This document shows positions 39,124-48,031 of a DNA stretch of 64,000 nucleotides, piece after piece. Within the stretch, counting starts at the first letter, position 1, and the number at the start of each line of letters is the position of its first letter. The position numbers and the translations under genes were made by a program. The stretch lies in NCBI RefSeq assembly GCF_035916875.1, contig NZ_JAXUHN010000074.1:25882-89881 (forward strand), given 5' to 3'. This DNA comes from Methylomicrobium sp035916875 (GTDB lineage Bacteria; Pseudomonadota; Gammaproteobacteria; Methylococcales; Methylomonadaceae). Under the pieces are notes generated by a model. It was not told where the DNA came from. It saw only the letters and a program-made list of their open reading frames with translations, and searched no databases.

Positions 39124-39879
39124 ATGGGCGTCGATTTCAAAGCCAAACAGCAGGAATTTTCGGCCTATCTGCGCGATCCTGCAAAGCATCCGGCGCCGGC
39201 CGACGTGAAGCCGGGACGGATGGCGATATACCGGGAATTGTTCTTCAACAATATAGACAACTTCCTGGCCGTCAATTTTCCGGTGCTGCGCAAACTCCTG
39301 ACCGACACGCAATGGCGTGAACTGGCAGAGGACTTTTTCACCCGCCATACCTGCAAAACGCCTTATTTCACCGAAATCGCCGAGGAATTTCTCGACTACC
39401 TGCAAACAGAGCGAAACCATCCTGACGACCCTCCTTACATGCTCGAGCTGGCGCATTATGAATGGGCCGAAATGGCGGTGTCGATCGCGAAAGAGGACAA
39501 CCCGGTCAATCCGCCATTCTCCGGCGACTGGTCTACCCAAGCCCTGCATTTATCGCCGCAGGCCTGGCCTTTGGCCTACCGTTTTCCGGTGCACCTAATT
39601 TCGCCGGACTATCAGCCGTCGGAACCGCCCGAGCAGCCGACCTTCCTGATCGTGTACCGCAATCTCGATGACGAAGTCCGTTTCATCCACATCACCCCGA
39701 TTACCTACCAACTCCTCGCTTTGATCCAGGAAAGGCCGGGACAGACGGCCGCCGCCTGCCTGAAGTCGGTTGCGGAACAATTGCGGCATCCGCAGCCCGA
39801 GATCATTTACGAGGGTGGGCTCAAGATCGTGCGAGACTTGGCTGCCAAGAATATCATTCTTTTCGACGCCAAAAGATAG
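39124..39879 (+). CDS. hvfC: DUF2063 partner protein, HvfC-like
   Basis: HvfC-type proteins bind the precursor and form a complex with the MNIO enzyme. The DUF2063 domain lies in residues 5-100 (MAIYRELFFNNIDNFLAVNFPVL), followed by a second region (about residues 130-250) typical of the family. A TTG at 39118, directly after the hvfB stop, is an alternative start, but the ATG at 39124 (MGVDFKAKQQEF) is more likely. No DoxX-type HvfD gene follows; that fourth member of many hvf clusters is missing here. Confidence 0.9.
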   Translation: MGVDFKAKQQEFSAYLRDPAKHPAPADVKPGRMAIYRELFFNNIDNFLAVNFPVLRKLLTDTQWRELAEDFFTRHTCKTPYFTEIAEEFLDYLQTERNHPDDPPYMLELAHYEWAEMAVSIAKEDNPVNPPFSGDWSTQALHLSPQAWPLAYRFPVHLISPDYQPSEPPEQPTFLIVYRNLDDEVRFIHITPITYQLLALIQERPGQTAAACLKSVAEQLRHPQPEIIYEGGLKIVRDLAAKNIILFDAKR

Positions 39880-40725
39880 GATGGATTCGCCGAAGGCAAT
39901 CCGTCTTACGGGTTCACGATGACATACCGCTCACGGCCCAGAACGTGTCAAAACGCATAAAAATTTTCAGCATGCTCGCAAGAAGAATTATCACTATCTC
40001 TGGCTGGCCGCCAAAAAATGGGGGTATTTCCAAAAATCGTTTCAGCACTCCCTATTGGGCAGATATAAGCCGCTAAGGTAAGGATTTTCGAAATACCTCT
40101 CCCAAATGTTTACGCAAATCTTTATACAAAGTGCGTCGCCGGCATTTGGGAATAAATACCACATGATATTTACACTCCCATCGGGAGTGACTTAAGCTTT
40201 CGTTCTCGTCCATCAGCCTCTCCTTGCCGGTTCACGATGCTGAGTTTCCTGACGGACTCCTCTGTATGTCAAGCTTTTTGCTGTCTCCCCGGCAGAACCG
40301 GGGGATTTCTCATTTTGGTTAAAGACCCAACCCATCGTTAAATCCCCATAGAAGACTGCCGCCTATTCAGAATCCTCACTGCGTAGCCCGCGGCTTCCTC
40401 CCTTGAGGCTTGTCCGACACCTGCCCGCCAAGGTTTGTCGCATCACGCAGCCTTCTGGTTAAGGGCAGGCATCCGACAGCCCTTAACAATAGCACCAGTT
40501 CACGACTTGCCAAAAGCTGACATTCACTACTGGCGTAATGGAATCGGAATCGATGGCTGATTTGCATAGGAGCTGGTGGTGATTTTGCAGGGAGTTCGTA
40601 ATTTGTCAGATTCTAATATGTTGATTACCATAAATGCGGTACTCCTCGATATTGCTTGGGAATAGGTTTTATGGGAACGGTTGGATTAAAATGACCCATT
40701 AGTCACACTCGCTGAAACGGAAAAA
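39880..40725. other. Gene-poor region with mobile-element debris
   Basis: About 850 bp separate the copper cluster from the helicase gene. It contains the IS200 fragment (40073-40213) and its hairpin (40287-40304). The rest, about 40310-40720, shows no convincing gene; a 63-codon minus-strand frame is probably chance. Confidence 0.5.
40073..40213 (-). pseudogene. IS200/IS605-family TnpA transposase fragment
   Basis: The minus strand encodes the first 46 residues of an IS200-type transposase (SHSRWECKYHVVFIPKCRRR, then KDLRKHLGEVFRK) before a premature stop at 40073-40075. The WECKYHVVFIPK motif with its catalytic histidine context is diagnostic of IS200 TnpA; full proteins are about 135-150 residues, and the HUH and tyrosine portions are missing. 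The hairpin CCCCGGCAGAACCGGGG at 40287-40304, upstream of the start, fits an IS200 left-end stem-loop. Confidence 0.8.
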
Positions 40726-40767
40726 ATGACAAAACCACATGAATTGCTTGAAGGCTTGCTTGAATAA
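40726..40767 (+). pseudogene. Detached 5' end of the helicase-nuclease gene
   Basis: From the ATG at 40726 the frame reads MTKPHELLEGLLE and then stops at TAA (40765-40767), the first bases of the inserted repeat. Deleting 40767-40859 and one TA joins this to YIEEQAKAINPKAFRLS of the downstream frame, giving a natural N-terminus. A GGA lies 4 bp before the ATG. I infer this is the original start of the helicase gene. Confidence 0.75.
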
Positions 40768-40861
40768 GTGAATAGCAACAAGTTCATTGGCATTTCTTGA
40801 GCTCTCTAAGTCATTGATTTGCTATTCACAGGTTGCAAACGAACTTCTCGCGAAGCACTTA
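40765..40861 (+). mobile_element. MITE-like element, copy 1 (TA-flanked, 93 bp plus TA on each side)
   Basis: The 97-bp segment is identical to 63884-63980. TA lies at each end, as left by elements that duplicate a TA target. The ends are inverted with 19 of 26 positions matching (AGTG, nine variable bases, AAGTTC, then TT and GCA). An internal inverted repeat (GTGAATAGCAA 40768-40778, TTGCTATTCAC 40819-40829) is also present. No coding capacity, so movement would need a transposase in trans, probably of the Tc1/mariner-IS630 kind, which is not in this window. Confidence 0.8.
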
Positions 40862-43800
40862 TATTGAAGAGCAAGCGAAAGCCATTAATCCAAAAGCCTT
40901 CCGTCTTTCCTCGCCAACCGGATTTCTCCGGACTCATCTTCAATTAAAGAACATTCCTGGCCTCGATTTCGATTTGAGGCCGGAGGGCGATCATATCTGG
41001 TTGCGCCTAGAGCGCCTTGAAACCAGCCCGCCGCCACCGCTTCCAGAGCATCTAAAAGAGCTTATCCAGGCAAGCAACGATCCGTTCGCCTCGCACGCGT
41101 CATTGCTAATCGAACAACGTCAAAACAGCCTTGCGTTGAGTGACGATCGATCCGTAGCGGCCGCCGCAAATTCGGGATTGACGCAAGATGACTGGATTGC
41201 GCGCGATGCCGATGAAGTCAATGAAGCGGCCGCTCCCTACGATAGACAGGAACTGACCGCAGAGGAAACGCCTCGGGAATACCTATCCGAAATCTATCAA
41301 TATCAACAGGAATGGCTAGCCTGGGCCGAGGTCGAAAAACCCAGACGGCAAAGCATTTCCCTGTATGGCGATCTGTTTGCGCTAAAGCACCAAATCGACG
41401 CGGAAGAAACCGCCAAGCCGCAAGAATTTGTCTGGGGGATTGGCGTGTCCACGTGGCAGATTCCGTACGGCGAAAACACGCTCACCGTCGAATATCCGAT
41501 CCTCACCCAGGCGCTGGAAATATTCATCGACAATAAAAGCATGGCCATCGAGATACGGCCGCGCGCGACGGAAACACGGGCGGAGCTGGATGCATTCATC
41601 GCATGTTCGATTCCGGGCGCGGCGGAAGTCGAACAGGCAATCAAGGAGCAACTGCAACGGGACAAAGACCGCCCCGTGACGCCATTCGACGCGTCGAGCT
41701 ACTCAGGAATTCTAAAACTTGCGGCGTCGAATCTGGATGGTAACGGCTGTTACCGGGAGCTCCTGGCAAGCGGCGACGCGTTGCCGATGCCGGGAGCGAA
41801 TCTGGTGGTTACGGATGGCTGGGTGTTGTTATCGAGACCCCGCTCCAATAACTATTTGGTGGAAGATCTCAAAAGACTGAAAAGCAAGCTGGCGTCCGGA
41901 TGCGCAATTCCGATGGGACCATTGGCGCTTGTGACGCCACCGTCGGATCGGCAAATTGAGTACGAAACGATTCAATTCAGGGGGCTATCAAGCCGTGGCT
42001 CAAGCGACGGCAAATCGCAAGAATTGTTCTTCCCCCTGCCCTACAACGAAGAACAAGTCACCATTATTCAGCGCTTGGAAAAGTCCGCCGGAGTGACCGT
42101 ACAAGGGCCGCCCGGTACCGGAAAAACGCACACGATTGCGAACGTAATTTGCCATTATCTGGCTACCGGCAGGCGAGTATTGGTCACCTCGCGCGGCGAA
42201 CCCGCCTTGGAAGTGCTCCAGTCTAAAATTCCGGAGGAGGTACGGGCGCTCACCGTGGCACTGATGGCGAGCGATCGCGAAGGCGTGCGCCAGTTCCAGG
42301 CCGCGATTGAACAAATTCAGCATCAGGTCTCTCACCTGAATCCCGAACTCACACGGCGTCAAATTACCGAATTACAAACCACGATCGACCGAGTTCACCA
42401 TGAATTATCGGCGATCGACAGTCGGATAGACGAGATCGCCCTCGCCCAATTGGCAGACATCGATGTCGACGGCACGCCCATGCGCGCCCAGAAACTGGCT
42501 GAGCTGGTCATTTCCGGCGCCGGCCAATTCGGATGGTTTGACGATGCGATCACGCTGGCGTCCGAGAATGCGCCGCCTTTGCCGGAAGACGAGGCCGGCC
42601 AATTACGCGATGCCCGCCGCAAACTCGGTGCGGATTTGGTCTATGTCTCGGCAAAATATCCGTCGGCGGATTCCCTGCCTGCATCCAGGGAAATCGGCGA
42701 ACTACACGCAACCTTGTCCAGCATGCGCCTGATTGAGGCGGAGGTTGAGCGCGGTAATATCCTCGAGTTGAAAGCGTCTACCGCGGATGTGATTGCAATG
42801 GCCAGAGAGCTTCTGAGGCTGATTGAAGAAAGCTTGTCCGTGATCGAAGAAATCGAGCTTTCGAACGAAACCTGGCCCTCCGAACTGCGGGCGAAATGTC
42901 GCCTGGAAAAATTTGCTTTAGAACGCCAAGCGCTCGAGTCGCTGTTTACCGATATCGATGCCCTGATCGAAGCGCGAGCGGAATTCCTGAAACGCCCCGT
43001 TGAAGTCTCCGAGGCGGCATTGAATTCGGCAAAGACGCAAGAAGCGATTGCAAGAGCGGCCGAGACCGGCAAACCGTTCGGACTCTTTGCCTTTGGTGCC
43101 GCAGAGGTAAAAGAACTGATCGCGACAATCAAAATATCGGGCTTGTCGCCAACATCCAAGGACGATTGGCTGCATGTAAACCGTTATTTGAGTCTGAATG
43201 AGAAAGTGATTTCGCTGGTAAGCCGCTGGAATAATTTTGCCGATGACTTGTCGCTGCCCAAGCTGCAAGGAAGTATAGCTAAATTGCGCGGCATCGAAAT
43301 GACAGCGACTCTGGCGAAAAAGACACACCGCCTGGCGACGGAGTTGGATGTAAAGCTGCCTAAACTCGCGGAGTCGGTTTTCGCGGAGGCGCCGCGTAAA
43401 GCGTTGCTGGGAAATTCTGCCGATCTGCAAAATGTGAAGGCTCACATATCGAGGCATCTCACCAAGGCCGAACTGGCCAAAGCCACTTCCCAGCTAAACC
43501 TTGTACAGGAAAAACTGGCCGGCAAAACGGGCCCGGTTTCAACAGCTCTTAAGGCATTCATCGAGCATCAACTCGGCAATCCGGACAATCCTTCGGAGAG
43601 AATCGTTGCACAATACGCCGAGTTGATTGCCGAACTCAGACGCATCGATACGCTGACAACGGAACTGACCGGAGTCCGCGATTTTGCAGTGCGAATCGAG
43701 CGGGCGGGCGCGCCGAAGCTGGCGAGCCGGGTTCTAACGCAACCGGTCGCCATGACCGGCGAAGATACCGTGTTTCCTGTCACGTGGCGGCAAGCATGGA

Positions 43801-45416
43801 ATTGGGCCAGGATGCGGACCTATTTGGATAGCATCGAAGCCCGCAACGAACTCTTGGGCCTTGCCGCAAAACGTACCGATTTGGAAGGAAGCTTATCCCG
43901 CCTTTACCAGGACATGGTCGCGAAGGCAGCCTGGTTAGCCACGAAGCAGAATGCGACGCCTAAAATCCTTCAGGCTCTGGCCGGCTATGCGGCCGCAATC
44001 CGGCGTATCGGCCAGGGAACAGGCCCCAACGCGACCCGTTACCGCCGTGATGCCAGGGAATCGATGATCGATGCGGCTGGCGCGGTCCCCTGCTGGATCA
44101 TGAGCCATGCCCGCATCTCGGAGGCGATGCCTGCGGACATTGGCGCCTTCGACCTGGTGATTGTCGATGAAGCCAGTCAATCCGATCTGTGGGCTCTGCC
44201 GGCGATATTGCGCGGAAAGAAAATATTGGTGGTGGGAGATGATAAACAGGTATCGCCGGAAGGCGGCTTCATTTCGGCCCAGAAAATCGAATCGCTGAAA
44301 ACCCGTTTCCTTGCCGGGCAACCGTATGGCAACGAAATGACGCCGGAGCGATCGCTTTATGAGCTTGCCTCGCGTGTATTTGCGGCGCAACAAGTGATGC
44401 TGCGCGAGCATTTCCGCTGCGTGCCGCCGATCATCGCCTATTCCAATCGCGTTTTCTACAAAGGCGCCATTCAGCCCTTGCGTATTCCGAAGGCGTCCGA
44501 ACGTATCGAGCCGCCTTTGGTGGACATTTACATTCCGGAGGGCTTCAGAAATAAGCAGGATCTGAATGACCATGAAGCGCAAGCTATTGCCGATGAAATC
44601 GCCGCGATCCTGAAAAACGACCAGTTTACCGGCAGGACGATCGGCGTCGTATCCCTGCTGGGCATGGAGCAGGCGAAATACATTGACGCTGTCGTACGGG
44701 ATCGTTGCGATGCGGCTGAATTGCTCCACCGCAAATTCGAGTGCGGGGATGCCAGAACCTTTCAAGGCAGTGAACGGGATATCATGTTTCTCTCCATGGT
44801 GGCGGATAAAGAAAACTGCCATGCGCTGTCCAGGCTGGGCCATGAGCAACGGTTCAATGTGGCGGCCAGCAGGGCTCGCGACCGCATGTATCTGGTGCGC
44901 TCCGTTGAAGCGTCCGACTTATCGGAAAAGGACCTGCGCCTGACGCTGCTGAGCCACTTCAACAAGCCCTTGATCAGCGATACGGAAGAGGCGGAATTAC
45001 TGATTGATCGCTGTGAATCGGGCTTCGAGCGAGAAGTCTTTTCGATATTGACGTCGCGCGGCTATCGCGTCATTCCTCAGGTCAAGACCGGCGCCTATCG
45101 AATCGACATGGTCGTCGAAGGCACCGGCGACAATCGCTTGGCCATCGAACTCGACGGCGACGAGTTTCACAACCCGGACCGCTGGCAGCACGACATGAAC
45201 CGTCAGCGCGTTCTGGAAAGAGTCGGTTGGACTTTCTGGCGTTGCTTTGCATCGACTTGGTCGCTTCGCAAAGACGAAGTACTGGATGAACTCCTGGCCC
45301 GATTAACGGCAATGAGTATCGAGCCTATGGGAGCCATACAGCAGGCACCGGCTTTCGTGGAAAAACGGGTTTGGATGCCGAAACAGCATGAAGTGAGTCA
45401 AACCTCGAATGAGTAG
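40833..45416 (+). CDS. SF1 helicase fused to Vsr/DUF559-like nuclease (5' end interrupted)
   Basis: This very large protein has SF1 helicase motifs: Walker A QGPPGTGKTHTIANV (residues about 424-438 from the TTG at 40833), Walker B VIVDEASQSD (about 1110), then REHFRCVPPIIAYSN and TFQGSERDIMFLSMV. A long helical insertion lies between the two RecA halves. The C-terminal PD-(D/E)xK-type nuclease (about 1395-1495) has YRIDMVV and AIELDGDEFH followed by GWTFWRC. Helicase-nuclease fusions of this kind occur in genome-defence loci, but no partner genes are here. The TTG lies inside the MITE; there is no good ribosome site for it, and the next in-frame ATG is about 220 codons in. The rest of the frame is intact, so the interruption looks recent. 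Confidence 0.8.
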   Translation: MQTNFSRSTYIEEQAKAINPKAFRLSSPTGFLRTHLQLKNIPGLDFDLRPEGDHIWLRLERLETSPPPPLPEHLKELIQASNDPFASHASLLIEQRQNSLALSDDRSVAAAANSGLTQDDWIARDADEVNEAAAPYDRQELTAEETPREYLSEIYQYQQEWLAWAEVEKPRRQSISLYGDLFALKHQIDAEETAKPQEFVWGIGVSTWQIPYGENTLTVEYPILTQALEIFIDNKSMAIEIRPRATETRAELDAFIACSIPGAAEVEQAIKEQLQRDKDRPVTPFDASSYSGILKLAASNLDGNGCYRELLASGDALPMPGANLVVTDGWVLLSRPRSNNYLVEDLKRLKSKLASGCAIPMGPLALVTPPSDRQIEYETIQFRGLSSRGSSDGKSQELFFPLPYNEEQVTIIQRLEKSAGVTVQGPPGTGKTHTIANVICHYLATGRRVLVTSRGEPALEVLQSKIPEEVRALTVALMASDREGVRQFQAAIEQIQHQVSHLNPELTRRQITELQTTIDRVHHELSAIDSRIDEIALAQLADIDVDGTPMRAQKLAELVISGAGQFGWFDDAITLASENAPPLPEDEAGQLRDARRKLGADLVYVSAKYPSADSLPASREIGELHATLSSMRLIEAEVERGNILELKASTADVIAMARELLRLIEESLSVIEEIELSNETWPSELRAKCRLEKFALERQALESLFTDIDALIEARAEFLKRPVEVSEAALNSAKTQEAIARAAETGKPFGLFAFGAAEVKELIATIKISGLSPTSKDDWLHVNRYLSLNEKVISLVSRWNNFADDLSLPKLQGSIAKLRGIEMTATLAKKTHRLATELDVKLPKLAESVFAEAPRKALLGNSADLQNVKAHISRHLTKAELAKATSQLNLVQEKLAGKTGPVSTALKAFIEHQLGNPDNPSERIVAQYAELIAELRRIDTLTTELTGVRDFAVRIERAGAPKLASRVLTQPVAMTGEDTVFPVTWRQAWNWARMRTYLDSIEARNELLGLAAKRTDLEGSLSRLYQDMVAKAAWLATKQNATPKILQALAGYAAAIRRIGQGTGPNATRYRRDARESMIDAAGAVPCWIMSHARISEAMPADIGAFDLVIVDEASQSDLWALPAILRGKKILVVGDDKQVSPEGGFISAQKIESLKTRFLAGQPYGNEMTPERSLYELASRVFAAQQVMLREHFRCVPPIIAYSNRVFYKGAIQPLRIPKASERIEPPLVDIYIPEGFRNKQDLNDHEAQAIADEIAAILKNDQFTGRTIGVVSLLGMEQAKYIDAVVRDRCDAAELLHRKFECGDARTFQGSERDIMFLSMVADKENCHALSRLGHEQRFNVAASRARDRMYLVRSVEASDLSEKDLRLTLLSHFNKPLISDTEEAELLIDRCESGFEREVFSILTSRGYRVIPQVKTGAYRIDMVVEGTGDNRLAIELDGDEFHNPDRWQHDMNRQRVLERVGWTFWRCFASTWSLRKDEVLDELLARLTAMSIEPMGAIQQAPAFVEKRVWMPKQHEVSQTSNE

Positions 45417-45759
45417 CTAACCGTTCTTTATTCGCTAAAAGCCGACGCTCCCAAAAATGCTGAGAGCAATTTGATTTTGTTTCATTGAACGGTTTCTATA
45501 TCGATGGCCAAAACGAATGGCCAGCTTTCGCCGAGAATTTTTTGGAATGAGTCGGCTGGTAATGAGCGAGAATACTAATCTATCAGTCTGGCACTTTGAT
45601 GCCGATAGGTGGGAGGAGTCCATCCCATTGCCCTACGAGCTGGCTCGATTGCGTGTGGCGATACAGTTTTAAAAGCAGATTGCAGAGAAGGATTGTCCAA
45701 TGGATGATTGTCGAGCACTCTATCGATATTGTCTCCTTTCGAAGCCAATCTGACGAAAT
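45417..45759. other. Intergenic region after the helicase gene
   Basis: No strong gene or terminator. A 41-codon plus-strand frame at 45547-45672 (MSRLVMSENTNLSVWHFDADR...) has reasonable composition but no ribosome site and no family I recognise; it could be a gene remnant. Confidence 0.35.
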
Positions 45760-47601
45760 ATGAAAAAAAGATCCAATAACGCTGGATGCTATTTCAATGA
45801 CAAAATCGCCCTTCATGTCTTGATGGCCCGAGCCGAAATCTGTCGCTGTTTCCTCGCCTGCCTGCTGGCATGTGCCGGCATATCATCCCCGCTGGCTGAA
45901 GAACCTGCTTGCGAAGAAACCGGTGGGACGCATATCTGGATATCGCCTCTCAACCCCAAAGCCGATCGGCAGGTCAAGATCATGGCCGTGTCTACCGACG
46001 GTCCCGTGTCGAGATTGGCCCTGATCAACAGTCAAGGCAGCCGAACACCTCTGCAATCGCGCCGACGTGGCGGCCCGCCCTGGAGCCTAATCGCGGCTTG
46101 GGAAGACGGCGGTGAAGGGGATTATCGAGTGGTAGCGGACGACCGGGACGGCAAGCTTGCCGCCTGCCATCCGCTGACGATCGGCGGTCCGGGTAGCCAG
46201 GTCGAATCCAAGACGTGGGGGCTGTCCACCGAAGCCTTTTATTCGGCCTGGATCGAAGAACTCTTCGGCGCGCCGCCGGAGGAAAACCTCGGCGTCCCTT
46301 CCCTGCAGCCGGTGTTGCGAAACGCCGAACGCAACTTCCTGTACAACCATCTCGGTCTGGACGAAGACCACAGCCTGCCGCTGACGCCTGATTGCGCCGA
46401 CCTGCCTTACACTTTGCGGGCGTATTTTGCCTGGAAGATCGGCCTGCCGATTGCCTTTCGTGCCTGCGGGCGCGGTTCGGCCAACGCGCCGCCGCGTTGC
46501 GGCGCGGCTACCGTCAGGACCGAATTCACACACGGCATCAGTTCACAGGCCGGTTTTCAGAATGTCAGCCGGCAGCTGATGGATGCCGTGCATTCGGGCT
46601 CGGCGCGGACCGGCCTTGAGGACGAATCGACCGATCTGTATCCGGTCCCGCTCAGCCGGGAAGCTCTCCGGCCGGGAACGGTCTATGCCGATCCCTACGG
46701 CCATGTGCTGGTTCTGGTCGAATGGGTGCCGCAAACGGCGGACCGTCCAGGCATCTTGCTGGCCGTCGATGCCCAACCGGACAACTCGGTCACACGCAAG
46801 CGGTTCTGGGAAGGCACCTTCCTGTTCGCCAATACTAAAAGCGCCGGGCCAGGCTTCAAGGCGTTCCGGCCCCTGGTCAAAACGGCAACGGACGGATGGC
46901 GGGCGCTCTCCAATGACGAATTGGTCGATCACCCCGGCTTCGCCCCCTTTTCTTTAGAGCAAGAGCGACTTTCCCCCGATGATTTCTACGCTAGGCTAGA
47001 CAAGCTCGTCAACCTCAAAGGCCTTGAACCCAAGCAGGCTTACGAAGCCACCCTGGACGCCCTGGTGGAGCAAATCGAGACCCGTGTGACCTCGGTGGAT
47101 AATGGCGAAGCGTATTTCCGTAAGCGCCCCGGCAGCGTCATCCCCATGCCTAACGGTGCGGCGATTTTTCAGACTGTCGGCCCTTGGGAGGATTACTCCA
47201 CGCCCTCCCGCGACCTGCGCCTCATCATTGCCATCAATATGCTGAACGGCTTTCCCGAAAAGATCGTACGCCACCCCGAATTGTTCGTGATGAACGACAG
47301 AAGCCCCCAAGAGGCCAAGACCGAGATCGAGCAATACCACGCAAAGCGCATTCAGGAGCGCAGCATCCGTTATACGCGCACGGACGGCAGCCGGTGGGAG
47401 CTTTCCGTGGCCGAAGTGCTGGCACGGAAGCCAGCCTATGAAATGACTTACAATCCGAACGACTGCGCCGAAATGCGTTGGGGCGCGAAGCCGGGCACGG
47501 AAGAATATTCCTCCTGTCGCCGTCACGCGCCGACGGAACAACGCGCGAAAATGGAGCAATATCGGATCTGGTTCCGCGAGGCGCGAAGGCCGGCACAATG
47601 A
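45760..47601 (+). CDS. Secreted protein with possible papain/NlpC-like Cys-His core
   Basis: The 613-residue protein has a signal peptide in residues 20-45 (FLACLLACAGISSPLAEE); the real start may be the ATG at 45823 rather than 45760. After a beta-rich N-terminal domain comes PDCADLPYTLRAYFAWKIGLPIA (Cys near 209), and later VYADPYGHVLVLVEW (His near 322), an order and spacing like that of papain-fold or NlpC-type hydrolases. Several further cysteines (ACGRGSANAPPRCG, CAEMRW, SSCRR) could form disulfides. I do not recognise the family. It lies 343 bp after the helicase in the same direction. Confidence 0.6.
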   Translation: MKKRSNNAGCYFNDKIALHVLMARAEICRCFLACLLACAGISSPLAEEPACEETGGTHIWISPLNPKADRQVKIMAVSTDGPVSRLALINSQGSRTPLQSRRRGGPPWSLIAAWEDGGEGDYRVVADDRDGKLAACHPLTIGGPGSQVESKTWGLSTEAFYSAWIEELFGAPPEENLGVPSLQPVLRNAERNFLYNHLGLDEDHSLPLTPDCADLPYTLRAYFAWKIGLPIAFRACGRGSANAPPRCGAATVRTEFTHGISSQAGFQNVSRQLMDAVHSGSARTGLEDESTDLYPVPLSREALRPGTVYADPYGHVLVLVEWVPQTADRPGILLAVDAQPDNSVTRKRFWEGTFLFANTKSAGPGFKAFRPLVKTATDGWRALSNDELVDHPGFAPFSLEQERLSPDDFYARLDKLVNLKGLEPKQAYEATLDALVEQIETRVTSVDNGEAYFRKRPGSVIPMPNGAAIFQTVGPWEDYSTPSRDLRLIIAINMLNGFPEKIVRHPELFVMNDRSPQEAKTEIEQYHAKRIQERSIRYTRTDGSRWELSVAEVLARKPAYEMTYNPNDCAEMRWGAKPGTEEYSSCRRHAPTEQRAKMEQYRIWFREARRPAQ

Positions 47602-48031
47602 AGCAAAGCCCTTAATCGTACCCTAATGGGTCATCGGAAATATAAGATCGTGGATACCGTAAAAGGACGTCTGGGTATACCTCAACCCACGGAAAGTAGT
47701 GATCGAAGGTGACGAGTAGAGCAATTACCATGGATCTGGGAGGATGCCAATTATAGAGACAGCAGCAGGATCCACCAGTATTGGGGCTTGAGGAGGGGAC
47801 AGGCCTGCAATCAATCGGCAAGACACAGAAGCTGAGACTCGCCGGGTCCCTGAAAAAATCCAGGGCATCGACAGGCCGATTGTCCGAAAGCCCATGGCTT
47901 CAGGGCCGATTTAATCATTACTCTTTACACATTTTTTACACGCCAATAAATACAATCTGCTCCTCCCTTGAAAATGCTGAGGATTAAAGCCGTTTCGAGG
48001 GCGTAACCTTCATTCATCAACCGGAGAGAGC
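47602..48031. other. Intergenic region upstream of nhaD
   Basis: A 430-bp stretch without a convincing gene. Promoter elements for nhaD should be here. Short frames (such as 47781-47987) have no recognisable features. Confidence 0.4.

Noticed and set aside
43935..44849. 304-codon frame opposite the helicase
   Set aside because: Antisense to conserved helicase motifs and without protein-family features.
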